Shown one piece after another: positions 53,347 through 64,000 of a stretch of 64,000 bases of DNA. The position numbers and the translations under genes were made by a program. The notes under the pieces were generated by a model that was given only the letters and a program-made list of their open reading frames with translations, was not told the DNA's origin and ran no database searches. Position 1 is the stretch's first letter. Every line of letters begins with the position of its first letter. Source of the stretch: Microdochium bolleyi (taxonomy: Eukaryota; Ascomycota; Sordariomycetes; Xylariales; Microdochiaceae); assembly GCA_001566295.1 (NCBI GenBank), contig KQ964249.1, positions 2,294,001-2,358,000 of the forward strand, in the 5' to 3' direction.

Positions 53347-53918
53347 ATGTCAAAGTCGAAAGGTGCTCTGGCCGACCAGATGGTCAAGCTGATCGTCGGC
53401 GCCGGCCAGGCGAGTCCCAGTCCGCCCGTCGGTCCCGCGCTAGGGAGCAAAGGTGTCAAGTCCATGGACTTCTGCAAGGTACGGAAAATCGAACAGAGAG
53501 TCGACCACCCGGCCAGCGCCTCGAGCTCGAGCAAGAGGGAAGGAGATTTGATGGGCTAACATCCCCCCCTTCACCACCTCACCAGGAATTCAACGCCCGC
53601 ACCGCACACATCACCGTCGGCACGCCCATGCCCGTGCGCGTCACCGTCCGGCCAGACAGGACGTTCCACTTCGACATCCGCACGCCGCAGACGTCCTGGC
53701 TGCTGCGCAACGCGGCAGACCTGCCCGTGGTCAAGGGCAAGCGGAAGGGCGCGAGCAAGCCGGGCCACGAGACCGTCGGGTCCGTGTCGCTCAAGCACAT
53801 CTACGAGATCGCCAAGATCAAGCAGTCCGAGCTCCGGCTCTCGGGTCTCTCGCTCGAGGGGCTGTGCAAGGCGATCATCTTCCAGGCCAAGTCGATCGGG
53901 CTCGAGGTCGTTGCGTAA
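53347..53918 (+). CDS. Mitochondrial large-subunit ribosomal protein uL11m
   Basis: Two exons: 53347-53478 and 53586-53918, phase 0 (154 aa). The N-terminal domain has VKLIVGAGQASPSPPVGPALGSKG, the proline-rich uL11 motif that contacts translation factors. After the intron come EFNARTAHITVGTPMPVRV and DRTFHFDIRTPQTSWLLR, then the C-terminal rRNA-binding domain (GSVSLKHIYEIAKIKQSEL, then LSLEGLCKAIIFQAKSIGLEVV). Length and the bacterial-like sequence point to the mitochondrial form (yeast Mrpl19), not cytosolic uL11. It binds the GTPase-associated centre of the mitochondrial large rRNA. Frame upstream of the ATG is open, but the family start is at 53347. Confidence 0.94.
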
Positions 53919-54704
53919 AGGAGACGGAGTAGGGATATGCCTTCCGTGGCAAGGAAGAAATCACGACATCATGACGAGCCCGGTTGTGCGCTGTGCTGGC
54001 ATGCAAAACTACCGCCCAGGCCAGTGGGACAAGTCTCGGGAACTTGAGCGTATACCCACCAACGGTACGGGGCATTTTCAAAACCGTCAGCCCCGCGAAG
54101 AGAATCGGGGGTGAGATGGAGCACGAGAGCAGATATTGTACCATACTGTACGACACGAAGCATGATCATTTACATGTACATTAAGATGTGTCCCGTACCA
54201 CACTACACTTGTTTAGAAAATTGTGGACAAATGGAATGACAGTTCCTTACCTTCAAGCTAGGCCATGATCAAACTTGGCTGATGGTGCCAACGAAACACA
54301 TCGTGGGATGGCTATGATTATTCTATAGTACATGTGTTCACATGTACCACTCAGCTCATACTCTGTCTGCTTGATGTAGAACTCTTAAAGGAGGACCCAG
54401 CAGGCGGACAATCACCTAGAGAAAGCACATCATAATGCAATGGCGATGCGGAGGCTGTGTATTTCTATCTCCTCTACTCATGTGAACTACAGGATGAAAA
54501 CATAAAGCAATGCTGGCTATGATATGGTAATGCGGCAAACGACGCGACGGCGCAAGAAACAACGGCAAGTGGTAAGCTCAGCCCACAAGGCTCAGTGATT
54601 AGACCAAGGGTGCTGAAGGTCCTATCGCCCCTAACCCAAATCATTCTTGTCGTGTCGTGTGTAGTTTCTGAGCCCCTTCGTGTCTGTGATAAAAGAGAAG
54701 ACGA
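53919..54704. other. Convergent 3' region, uL11m / CSC1-like
   Basis: 786 bases, AT-richer than average (about 54120-54540), fitting two 3' UTRs. No gene was seen. Confidence 0.45.
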
Positions 54705-57700
54705 TCATAGGACCATGATGTCAACCTCCGAAAAGTCCGGCGGTGCCCGTCCATACACGACCCGGATCTTGCTGTCCAGCGCGGTGCCCTCGTTGGAGAT
54801 CCAGATGTGCTCACTGAACTCCTTTGTGCGCCGGATCTCGTCGTCGCTGACACCGAGGTCGTCACGCGGAATCCAGACTGTAGGCCGCACAGCTCGCAGA
54901 GCAGAGTGCGTAAACGCACGCTTAACCAGGGCGTCACGCTCCTCGGGCGTCAGATCCTCGATTTCGTCGTGGAAGCCACCGTACAGAGCATCACCTATTG
55001 CCCGCTGTGCTTCCAGGTCTTGTTTTTTCTTCATCTCGCGGAGCTTGTTGGCGTTGTGGACCCGTTCCTCAGCCCTGCCGTAGGTCTTCTGGCTGATTGT
55101 CTTACTGGCCCCGACCACCATTTTGATAGGCTTGAACGCAGCACGCTTAGTCGAGCGTCGTTGGACACCCCCGTTGGCGTCGTCCGACGAGTCTTGCGCT
55201 CCGTCCCTGTGAGCTGCCAACAAACCACTTTCCTTATCCGTGTATTCATCGTCTGTATCGCGGATAAGGCCAAGACGACGATCCTGTGCACGCTGGAAGG
55301 CTTGATCGCGCAAGACCGCCTCGTCTTCCACAGTTATGGGCAGGTATCTGAACATGGGCCCAAAGGACATATTCAGCAGGACCTGGTAAAGCACAGTCAA
55401 GATCGTTGCCACGATCATGATGATAGCCTGTGTTGAGCACACAACCGCATCGCTGCCTTCCGCCCGCACAATGAAGAACATACCAACCATGCAGACTTCC
55501 ATGAAATAGAGACCGGTGAAGGTCTGATTGATCGCTCGAGGATAAAGCACACCGCCGGTGTCGACCGTGAGCCGATTCACGTACAGCATGGTGTACCTGT
55601 TGGCGATCCACAGAAGACCAAAGGTGAGTATTGCGAAAATGGAGATGATCGGTGCGATAATGCAGTAGATAAGCGCGATACAGGCGAAGTTGGTGTAGAT
55701 TGGGAAGTAGGATCCCCATCTCACGTCGGGGAGCTGTGTCTGTGTTTTCCACTTCTGGCGCGCGGTATTGCTCGTGATCTTCGCGAGAACGTACCATCCA
55801 AACAAAGCGCCGATCTGCAGCAGGGTTCCGGAGCTGACGGAAAATGCCTGCAGAATCATATAGGAGAAGAAGTAGTTGGCGACTTGGGGAATACTCTTCG
55901 CGAGCCTGTCAGGGATCGATGCCGGGTCTCCGGCGATTTGCGTCAGAAAATCGGTAAGGTTTGCAGCGACCGTGACGACAACGAAGATCTGCACGAAAAG
56001 GAACGCAAAGTAGAACTGCTGCACGATCTCGGTCTTCTGCGATCCCGTCTTGGCCCCCTTAAGACCGGCGAGGAAGTACATGACGATTGGTACCAGGAAC
56101 AGCAGGAGCGCAACCAGAATGGCAGGCAAGACACCCGCAATACCCTGGGCGATGCGCGTCAACGTTGGGTCCTGCTCGACGAACTCGAGGAAAGGAAGCG
56201 CTTCAATGAGGCGGTCAACCTTTGAAAACGTGGAGGTGAAAGCCATTGGGAATGCCCAGAGGATGATCATGCCAAACACGAAGCCGATCACGCCAAGTGT
56301 GCGAACCCATTCTGACCACCAGGGGATAGCCATATTGTCCCAGAGCACGTCGTTGGGAGATATCTCGACTGTCCGTGGAGCCATCTGTTTTGGAAGGTGA
56401 TGAATGACACTCTGGCATGCCATATGTGCTGCAACTTGATGATTGAATTGGATGAAAGCAGACTTCATGAGCGGGTATCTCTCGGGATGCTGCTGGTCCG
56501 CTTCGATCTCAACATTGAGACGTGCGAGCTCAGCCCGGCACCAATAGATGGTGTCGACCTTTTTGTTGACGAAAGGGATTGCAAACATCCAGTCGGCGTA
56601 CGGAAGGCGATGAGTAGGGCGAGATGACTTCTTAACCCATTTCTCCCACTCGGCGTTCTCTTCATTCTCCATGGCCTCTTTTGCCTCTTCGGTGTAGGCA
56701 GCCTCGAAGTCGATGGGCGCGATCTCCGGGCCCGAGAACGGCGAGATCGCTTTCAACTTTTCCAGGAAGGTCTTGTCCTTCTTCTCGCCGAAAGGGAACT
56801 CGGCGCTCTCGACACCCTGAGGGACGGGTGACGCAAATCCTCCGGCAGGTGGTTTCCAGAACTGATACCAGTGGGCGACTTCGTTGATGTACATTCCATC
56901 AAGATTGCTGGCCTTGCGAGTGGTATTGTTAAATGCTTGGAGCTCGATGCTGTCCTTATTCAGCATCGCATCCCGATCTTGGGAGACGACAGAGCCGCTG
57001 TAACCATGACGAGGCTGAGTGGCGGCCGAGCCCATTACCGGTGCGCGGGTGGAAAGCGGAGATCTGTCGTACGATGATCTGGCGAAGTCTTTCTCGTCTG
57101 CTTGCGCCTGCCGGAAATCAGCTCCCTGGGTTTGTGCGGGAGTTTGGGTAGTCGATGCGCCCCCGATAGAGGCAAAGCCGTTGGTCGTCTCTACCGTGTC
57201 ATCGAGACGCTCGCCAAGATGCCTCCCGGTTCCCACGATGCCGTGGCCGGTTTTGGTAATCAGGCCCGCGCCCTTGCCGAGTCCTTTGGTAAATTTGGTG
57301 AAGCCCGTGGAGAGGATGTTGTCGTTGCCATCACTGTTCGTGTAAGAGTGACTACCCCCAGTCTGATCCTCATGCTGCTGCTCCTGAACCACCTCGTCCA
57401 GCGTGTGTGCTTGATGCTGATCACCGCTACTAACGCCCTGACCGCCCTCTGCCTGCATCTGAGCAGCAACATCCTCCTGCTTCTGTCGCTCTGCTCTCTC
57501 CTGTTTGGTGAGGCTTTTCACCTTGGAAACTTTTCTCGCAGCTTTCTCTTCCTGTTCTCGCTTTTTGAGGTGCTTGCGCTTGGCGTTTCGAATCAGGTCC
57601 GACTGCGCAGCTTCGAGTTGCAGGTGGATCTCTCCGCGTCGCTTTATCTTGTCCAGCAGCGGAGTGAAGTCTCGGTTCAACCAGATATTGCGAATACCGC

Positions 57701-58480
57701 CGGGAAAGACATCGAACAACCCACGTAGGGCTTCTTCGCTGAGCCACTTATCAGGGATCTCGCTGACCAGGACTGTGGTTGCAGAAGCTCGCAGGCGGTG
57801 CTCCGCCGTTGTAAGCCAGTCCTGCCGCACTTTGATGTATACCTTCAACTCGAAGAAGAAAACCGTGCAGACCCAGATAATCACGCCCAGGGCCAGGATT
57901 AGATGCGCCCAATAACGGCTAGTTTTGGTGTTTGAAACGTTGCCCCATGCTAGAGTGTCCAGGCCACTGATTCCGTTCTTGGGGCCCTTTCCCGTGGTGT
58001 TATCGAAGTTGAAGTCGTTGCTGGATCCACCAACATAGTTGATGGGGACTAAGATGGGGATAACGACTAAGCCGATCGGTATGAAGATTATGAGAAGGGT
58101 CTGGAGATATCGAAGGAAGAAGTACGAGTCCAGCCCGCATTTCTTGATGATCTCTCGGTCCTTGAAGCGCAGTAGAGCACTGAGCAAGCCCCATGGGCTT
58201 TGTGGTGGTGGGTCTGTTCGCTCTCGCTCGGGCACCATATATGTCTTCGGTTTACTTTAATGTTTGGGGATATGTCAGTGGGCGAACAGCACGGCAGCAT
58301 GCACGGAATGCCTGCCTGGGAGGCGAGTGCTTACAAGATTCTAGCTAGTTTTGTTCTGAGAATTAGGAACAGACCAGCTTGGACCACAAAGACTACGGCG
58401 GAAACACCAATGGCTGACACCAGACCAACCAAGTTGCGGCCTTCGCTGTCTTTGGCCGCCTGCTGCTGATTGCCGGACAT
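54705..58480 (-). CDS. CSC1/OSCA/TMEM63-family membrane channel (RSN1-like)
   Basis: Two exons: 58480-58335 and 58254-54705, phase 2 (1231 aa). Exon 1 is a single N-terminal membrane helix (LVGLVSAIGVSAVVFVVQAG) and joins to FKPKTYMVPERER, a typical family site. Further helices follow (TLLIIFIPIGLVVIPILVP; HLILALGVIIWVCTVFFF), then a long charged cytosolic loop with a KKREQEEKAARK coiled coil, the conserved SEIPDKW motif and the APRTVEISPNDVLWDNM motif before the 7TM core (GVIGFVFGMIILWAFPMAF onward). The C-terminal tail resembles the PHM7 extension (IRVVYGRAPPDFSEVDIMVL). Relatives are osmosensitive or mechanically gated cation channels; fungal members also act in vesicle traffic. The cytosolic loop is longer than in yeast Csc1, which fits the RSN1 subgroup. 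Confidence 0.92.
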
Positions 58481-60078
58481 TGCGAGAGGTTTCTGATGCG
58501 TGCTCCTAAGGCTTCTGCGCGACGGCCCGGGCTGGCAGGGAACGACGTTTTGTAGGCAAGAGGATGGCCTCCAAGACGGGTATCCGCAAGGGACACGGTT
58601 ATCGGAGTGTGCTCATGCAGTCAAGGAGCGGGGTGCTGTCGTGTTGGCGAGTTGTTTGCGACTGCGACAAGCGACGGCTGTGTCACTCGTGACGACGGGG
58701 TTTGTTGCGTGGAACGTGTCACCGAAAGATTGCCGCAGACGTCGTGTTGGGCGGCTTAGGGAGAGGGTGGAAGGCACAGGTCGAGTCGAGAAGCGCGGAC
58801 GGGCTCAAAGGAAGTGGTTGTGGGAGAGAAACAAAGACAGGCAAGCAGAAGAGGAAAAGATTGGCAGCTGCAGGATGTTTGGACTTTGACAGGACCACGG
58901 CAGCAAGGTCGACGACCTCGGGACGCACGCCTGGGCACGGTTTCAGTGGGCTCCCCACGCCAGCAGTTGATGGCAAGCGTCCATGGATGGACAGGACAAG
59001 CTCCGCTCATCTGCGGCCAAGACCAGGGCACTCGCGGCATGATTGGCTCTGCGCGCCTGCAAGCTTGAAACCTCTTGTCCTGACATCAGAGGCGTCGAGA
59101 CCCCTGATCGGGGCCGCTGCTCGCCCTTCTCCAGCGCCTATTGGCCTGCCATAGCCTGCATCCTCAGCTCTCATCTGCCCTTAGCGCTCTGCCCTCGCCC
59201 GTCTCCAGCACTTGACGACAGGACTCTGGACGACTAGACTACACGCGCGCTTAACGGCCAGATGCTGTGAGCAACACTGTATTCACAGGTGAGCACACAT
59301 CCAAGTATGGTAATCAGCATCAACATGGCCTGGCATGGAACTTGCATGCCCCGAGCACCTTCAGGGGAAAGGTATCGCCCGTGGCGACCCACCCTCAAGA
59401 TTGACTGTCGTCATCCGTGGTTCCTCGCTCAGCTGAGGGTCTGAGATGGTGGATGCCACACGGTGATCCCCCGACCCGATCCTGGATTTGCATGCTGACA
59501 ACCGCGAGCTTAACGTCGGCTTGGCTGCCAAAAAGCCCTGGCATTCCAAGCAGGTATCTCATGCACAATCCGGATCTGTCTGCAGCAATCCGCCCTGGCG
59601 AACTCCTGGTGTCACACCCAGACTCACACGTCTATGAGAACTCGCCCACGGCCCACAGCCACCCCTGTCAAGCAATAACTCCCACAGCACTGCTGGGGAC
59701 CAGTCCCACCATTATCTCAGAGCGCCCAAGACAGAAGGCCGATGCTCGCTCAGCAAAGCTCGCCGTCATAACGTCCTAGAAAAGCCATTGCCGCAACCTC
59801 GGCTGCCAAGACACACATCTCACCCCGTTGTGATATGTGTTCAGTCTGCGATTTTGGGGACGGTAGCCAACGGTCACAATCATATCAGCGATCAGCAACG
59901 TCTGGGCACCCGATGACGTCCAATTTCACAACCCCTGCTGGCTTCAACCCTTCCAACGACGCCCGCCAGGCCTCCAAGCCTCAGACTCCCATGTCGTGAA
60001 TGCAGCCACACAACATTGGGCACCGAAGCCACCTTCCGAGCCTGGCAACAGGCAGCCCGCAAGCCTGTTTCCATACAG
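58481..60078. promoter_or_regulatory. Divergent intergenic region CSC1-like / METTL4-like, with upstream ATGs
   Basis: 1.6 kb between start codons. Near the right end two upstream ATGs precede the METTL4-like start: one at 59913 (28 codons, stop 59997-59999), and one at 60000 that overlaps that stop and runs out of frame past the main ATG to 60269. The remainder is GC-rich with no recognisable gene. Confidence 0.45.
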
Positions 60079-61356
60079 ATGACGACACCGCCAGCAGCAG
60101 GACAGCAGCAGCAGGCCGAGTCCATCCTCTATACTGCGCCAGACGAGTCTGTCGTCGTGGTCGACATCCCGCGGTCCGTCGAGGAGGCGCAGGTCCTCAC
60201 AGGCCAGCGTCTGCGGCCACAGCGGGTGCTGTCTTCGGAAGCCCCTTCAACGCCATGGATGCTACCTGAGCCGAGGGGAGCGGCCGGTGTCGACAGCAAC
60301 ATCGCTGCCGTCTCTCCTGCTGCAGCCATCGCAGAGCTGATGACACTGGAGTCGGTGTCGGCTGCTCTGGAGACTACGCAGCTTGCTTGTAATGTCTGGT
60401 GTCTGCCTCGAGTGACCGGTCATGCGGTCGACGTGGTGGGGCGGGACATCACCACGAAGTCTGTGAATTCAGCGAGACACGAAGGGGAGCCAAGCAAAAC
60501 ACCAATAGTAGGAATAGAGCAGGACAGGAGGAAGTCTGAAGCTCCTGTCAGCGCAACTGACACACCATTTGTCCACATCCCAGACCGCTCCCGCCGCATC
60601 GTAGGTACAATCCAGGCAACCCGCGACGACTTCCTCCAAGACGCGCCCGTCTTCGATCTGATCTTGCTCGACCCGCCCTGGCCGAGTCGGTCCGTCAAGC
60701 GGAAGCGCAGGACCGGCAGCTCGTACGCCACTGTCAGCAGCATACCCGAAGCCAGGACGCTGCTCGCCAGCATCCCCGTCGCAGCCAAGCTCAACAAGGA
60801 CCACGGCCTCGTGGCGGTCTGGATCACGAACAAGGCTGCTGTGTACGACCTGCTCGTGGCACCGGGGACCGGCATCTTCGCGAACTGGGGCGTCGAGCTC
60901 GTGGGCGAGTACATTTGGCTGAAGATCACGGATGGCGGGGAGCCCATATTTGCTTTGGACTCGCAGTGGCGGAAGCCCTGGGAGCGTCTGCTGCTTGCGC
61001 GGCCGATACAGAGGGCCGGGCCAGTTCGCCGTGAAAGCAGTGGTGGCATCGAAGCAGCGCCGCAGAAGCGGGCGATCCCGACGAAAGTCATCCTCGCCGT
61101 CCCGGACCTGCATTCGAGAAAGCCGAACCTGCGTAGTGTCCTGCAGGATCTGCTGCCACCAGACTATCTCGGCCTCGAGGTGTTTGCGAGAAATCTCACC
61201 GCCGGCTGGTGGAGCTGGGGCAACGAGGCTCTGCTGTTCCAGCAGCCAGAGCATTGGGTCGAAGTGGAGGCAGAATCTCACAGAAGAACCAGGGCCGAGA
61301 ATGATGCAGACTCGGGGCGAGACGGCCAGTCGTCGAAAAGCTCGCACGATAGATAA
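60079..61356 (+). CDS. MT-A70 family methyltransferase, METTL4-like
   Basis: Single exon, 425 aa from ATG 60079. The frame is open to about 60016 without an earlier ATG. The N-terminus SILYTAPDESVVVVDIPRSV is typical of fungal METTL4 relatives. The catalytic motif FDLILLDPPWPSRSVKR places DPPW at 198-201. Then LVAVWITNKAAVYDLLV, ELVGEYIWLKITDGGEP and a C-terminal LGLEVFARNLTAGWWSWGNE complete the MT-A70 fold. DPPW enzymes methylate the N6 of adenine. METTL4 itself acts on internal m6Am in U2 snRNA and has been argued to act on DNA. The substrate here cannot be read from the sequence. It ends in a disordered Arg/Ser/Asp tail. An AATAAA lies at 61388-61393, just after the stop. Confidence 0.9.
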   Translation: MTTPPAAGQQQQAESILYTAPDESVVVVDIPRSVEEAQVLTGQRLRPQRVLSSEAPSTPWMLPEPRGAAGVDSNIAAVSPAAAIAELMTLESVSAALETTQLACNVWCLPRVTGHAVDVVGRDITTKSVNSARHEGEPSKTPIVGIEQDRRKSEAPVSATDTPFVHIPDRSRRIVGTIQATRDDFLQDAPVFDLILLDPPWPSRSVKRKRRTGSSYATVSSIPEARTLLASIPVAAKLNKDHGLVAVWITNKAAVYDLLVAPGTGIFANWGVELVGEYIWLKITDGGEPIFALDSQWRKPWERLLLARPIQRAGPVRRESSGGIEAAPQKRAIPTKVILAVPDLHSRKPNLRSVLQDLLPPDYLGLEVFARNLTAGWWSWGNEALLFQQPEHWVEVEAESHRRTRAENDADSGRDGQSSKSSHDR

Positions 61357-61955
61357 GAGTACAGACCAAGACCTCACTACACGGGAGAATAAATGTTCAC
61401 GGCCATTCCCCCCTGCCCCCATGCATATCACATTCGTGCTTGTTCCATGATTTGATATGTGGAGGTACAATTGTGCAACTGAGCTGAATCCTTTTGTTGT
61501 ACATACGGCGTAACCCAATTGGTGGATCAGGTTGTGCTTGTCGGGTTCTAATAGTTGTACATAGTTCTTCTGACATGGACACCGGGGGCCAATATAGCTG
61601 ACTGGATCTCGGTGACATCGGTTACCGTGAGTTTACCGATGGCCAGTAGCTTGTTCCCCGGTGGTCCTTCATGATTCCGGTGTGCAAGCGCGTGGACTTG
61701 CGGCGAGTCGTGCTTCAGCAAATCCAAGACCGCATACCTTGGCCCCTGACTCTCCGTCGATGTTCGCTTGTACCTCCAGGCAGGACCGAAATGAGGAACT
61801 CTCTGCCTGGGCGCCCAACATCATCTCGTGTGCCCTCCGTTTTGGTTGGGCTGGGCCGCTGTCGTGTTCGTTTGCCGTTTTCTCCCCGTTTCACAACCGT
61901 GAACCCCTCTTTCGCTCAGTCCGCTCGTCCCTCAAACCAAGAATCTCCCCATCTC
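61357..61955. other. Convergent 3' region, METTL4-like / uL23m
   Basis: 599 bases between two stop codons, with AATAAA at 61388 and AT-rich sequence to about 61570. No gene was seen. Confidence 0.45.
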
Positions 61956-62624
61956 TTACCGCCCACCAGCCTTCTCAAACTTCGGATCAGCCGTCCTCCG
62001 GTTGTCCCAGCCACCCTCTCGCAGCAGCCTCCTCGCCTGCTCCTTCAGGCTCCTGTCCTCCGCCGAGATCGGCAGCTCATCCCTCAGCGGCATGTTCCCG
62101 GTCTTCTGCACCCGCTTCTGCATCGCCTGCAGCTTCTCCTGCCTCTTCATGGCGTCCTTCATGCCGCCCGGGTGCTGCCACGCCGCGTCGCTCGCGGGCT
62201 CCGCGGGCCACACGAAAGGCTTGGCCAGCTCGGCGATCATGTACTTGATCGACCGCGGCCGGCGCACGCGGCCCGAGTTGGCCGCGGGGTCGCTCGGGTC
62301 CGGCTTCTCGAGCGGCTGCGCGACCACGTGCGACCGGATCCCCGCCGTCTCGACGTTGTAGGCGTTGAGCAGGTAGTCGCGCAGGTCGAACTTGTTGAAG
62401 GTCAGGGGCACGCGGAAGGTCGCGAGGTTCGGCGGCGTGTTGGACTTGGGGCGCACCATCGTGACGAGGTGCGAGGGCCTGATCGGGCGGGACGTGGGAA
62501 GAGAAGACCCGGAGAGTTAGCGAAAGTGCTACTTGCTTTCTGTTGTCTCTTGCGGTTCTGGGGGCTGTACTCACAGGAAGACCTGCTTGTTGCCCGCCCG
62601 TACTATCTTCTGGCCGATTACCAT
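61956..62624 (-). CDS. Mitochondrial large-subunit ribosomal protein uL23m
   Basis: Two exons on the minus strand: 62624-62575 and 62478-61956, phase 2 (190 aa). Exon 1 reads MVIGQKIVRAGNKQVFL and joins to PSHLVTMVRPKSNTPPN. The core TFRVPLTFNKFDLRDYLLNA and NVETAGIRSHV is the uL23 fold as found in fungal mitochondria (yeast Mrp20). The remainder is a charged C-terminal extension (RRPRSIKYMIAELAKPFVWP, then SLKEQARRLLREGGW), normal for mitoribosomal proteins. uL23 sits by the peptide exit tunnel, where mitochondrial insertion factors dock. The frame upstream of the ATG in exon 1 is open, but the family start fits 62624. This is the second mitoribosomal gene in the window. Confidence 0.88.
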
Positions 62625-63111
62625 CTTGGGCGATTGTGTAGTCGACGAACAACGGCTGTTCGTGCGTGCGCGGGAGTGGTTGTGAAGTGTGCTTGGGCTG
62701 CCTATGGTCCCATGGCTTGCGCATGTGTGGTTGATTGTATGGAGCAGAGTCTCGAAATTTGTCCTACCAATCAGATTGCCCGTCATACTGTGTATCAAGT
62801 GATGGATACACTGTATGGGATGTGGGTCGGGCCAGACCCGTTGCTACTCCCATACCCCACTCCAGTCTACTAACTGAGCGAGCACTTCAAACGTCGCAGC
62901 TCTCAGAAGTCTGCAGGCATGTTTCGACAATTTTACTGATTTGATTTGATTTGTGCTAAATAGTAGGAGACCACGCAAACGATTATGGTGCATGCCTCTT
63001 CTCATCAGAGGCTATTCCCTTCTCATGAGGCACGTTGGCCGTTGGTACAAGTATGTCTAGATCTATCCGCGCCACGAACGATCTGTCATGAAATAATACA
63101 CGGGAACCGTC
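62625..63111. other. Tandem intergenic region, DJ-1-like to uL23m
   Basis: 487 bases on the minus strand between the DJ-1-like stop and the uL23m ATG. AT-rich around 62930-62970. No gene was seen. Confidence 0.45.
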
Positions 63112-64000
63112 TTAGACGTCAAGTCCATCGACGACGGTACCCTTCACCCACTCGTGCTGAATGACGTGTGCCACCTCCTTGGCGGACTCATCATCGACGA
63201 GAATGCTGACCAGGTACAAAGCTGCATCCAGGCCAGCAGTTATTCCCCCCGCCGTGATCACCCGAAGACCACCGAGGCGCATCGCCGCGCGGCGGGTCAT
63301 GGACTCGCGACGTTGGCTCGAGCTCTTGAAGGAAATGCTTCCCTTGCTGCGAGACGTAGGGTTGTCAGTCTAACGAGTATCGTCGGGGCCAAATAAGCTG
63401 TAAGTCGCGTTTCACTTACCGAGCATTGGAAGGACGCCTGCCAGTGCCGGCGTCAGAGCCGCGGCGAATGTAGGGGTTCTCATCCTCGTCTCCGATGTCG
63501 AAACGGAGGTTGTTGACGACGTAGCGGGTGTCCTCAATGACGTCGGTTCTCTCGACGCCGTTGCGGACGGCAGCGTGGCTGCAGAGGTGCTCAAACTTGG
63601 TCATGAAGTCTGGGTGGGTGGTGGCCGAGAGGCCGGACAGGATGCCCCTCTCGGCGAGGAAGAGGGAGCCGGTGCAGACGGACAGCAAGGTACGCTCTCG
63701 CTGCGAGTCCTGCTTCTGCAGCTCAGAGTAGGCGTCAATTAGGCCCATTGGCTCGAGCTTCTTGGTCAGGATGTTCTCGACATCGCCGCCGACGATGACC
63801 ATGACGTCAAAGTCGTTAAGGCGGTCGTGTGCCTCCTTGTAGGTGATCTGGGAGTTGATGATTACGCCCTGATCAGAGAGGATCGTGGACTCTGCACTGG
63901 CAATTGTGCACTCAAAGGCCCGCGTGTCTATGGGGAAGCAGAAGAGCGAGTCAGTGCTGAGTCGTGTGTGAAGAAAGAAAGTATGCTTACTCTCGTCATC
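63112..64000 (-). CDS. DJ-1/PfpI-family protein (partial, 5' end beyond right edge)
   Basis: Exons seen: from at least 64000 to 63991, then 63927-63420 and 63346-63112, with in-frame GT..AG joins; about 250 C-terminal residues. The class I amidotransferase-like fold is marked by FDVMVIVGGDVENI, the nucleophile elbow LLSVCTGSLFLAERGIL with its central Cys, and GLRVITAGGITAGLDAALYL near the end. This pattern is closest to the isonitrile hydratase/ThiJ-like branch. A basic Ser-rich insertion (RRPSNARKGSISFK, then SSSQRRESMTRRAAMR) lies between them, and the second intron falls inside it. The acceptor at 63347 was chosen because it keeps frame and yields KGSISFK. The function of such fungal proteins is mostly untested; candidates are glyoxalase-like stress proteins or hydratases. 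Confidence 0.85.

Noticed and set aside
59913..60078. Upstream exon of the METTL4-like gene starting at ATG 59913
   Set aside because: The GT and AG sites tried (for example GTGAAT at 59996 with the ACAG ends near 60050 and 60078) lead to stops in the main frame, so it is better read as an upstream ORF.
1..64000. tRNA, rRNA, CRISPR or intact transposon
   Set aside because: A by-eye scan for B-box-like GGTTCGA motifs, long direct or inverted repeats and transposase or reverse transcriptase motifs found nothing convincing. A tRNAscan-SE and repeat search would settle it.

Overview
This window is nuclear DNA of a filamentous ascomycete, most likely a Sordariomycete. The evidence is the gene content: a class V/class VII chitin synthase pair with myosin-like heads, an arg-2-type leader peptide one step away from the Neurospora version, a DASH subunit, an hH4v-type histone, and a fungal-only C2H2 regulator. 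The DNA is GC-rich, genes carry short introns (about 50-100 nt, GT..AG), and most leaders are pyrimidine-rich. No rRNA, tRNA, CRISPR array or intact transposon was recognised.

Left part (1-9.5 kb): the 3' end of an unidentified Gln/Pro-rich protein; the NuA4 subunit EAF7 (minus); divergent from it, a gamma-tubulin complex component of GCP5/GCP6 type; then the DASH subunit ASK1. Chromatin and mitotic-spindle genes therefore sit together.

Centre-left (9.5-24.5 kb): two very large chitin synthases face away from each other across a 3.8 kb intergenic region. The class V enzyme (minus, 1870 aa) has an intact myosin P-loop. The class VII enzyme (plus, 1783 aa) has lost it. Their first exons are both exactly 305 nt and end at the same aligned position and phase.

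Centre (25-42 kb): an ArfGAP of Gcs1 type; the electron-transfer flavoprotein beta subunit; the arginine-specific carbamoyl-phosphate synthase small subunit, preceded by a 24-codon arginine attenuator peptide uORF that is itself split by two introns; an acinus-like SAP/RRM/RGG protein; an unrecognised conserved-looking 510-aa protein; and a 1061-aa C2H2 zinc-finger protein assembled from four exons.

Right part (42-64 kb): a 4.75 kb stretch without a recognisable gene; a GNAT-fold acetyltransferase; a seven-exon gene for a divergent histone H4 variant (128 aa, with 16- and 17-nt micro-exons), which is the most notable item; SVF1; mitochondrial ribosomal protein uL11m; a CSC1/OSCA-family channel; an MT-A70/METTL4-type methyltransferase; mitochondrial ribosomal protein uL23m; and the 3' part of a DJ-1/PfpI-family gene that runs off the right edge.

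Exon boundaries were placed by hand from GT/AG sites, reading-frame phase and family conservation. Every complete spliced CDS given here sums to a whole number of codons. Family names come from recognition of conserved motifs, without a database search.
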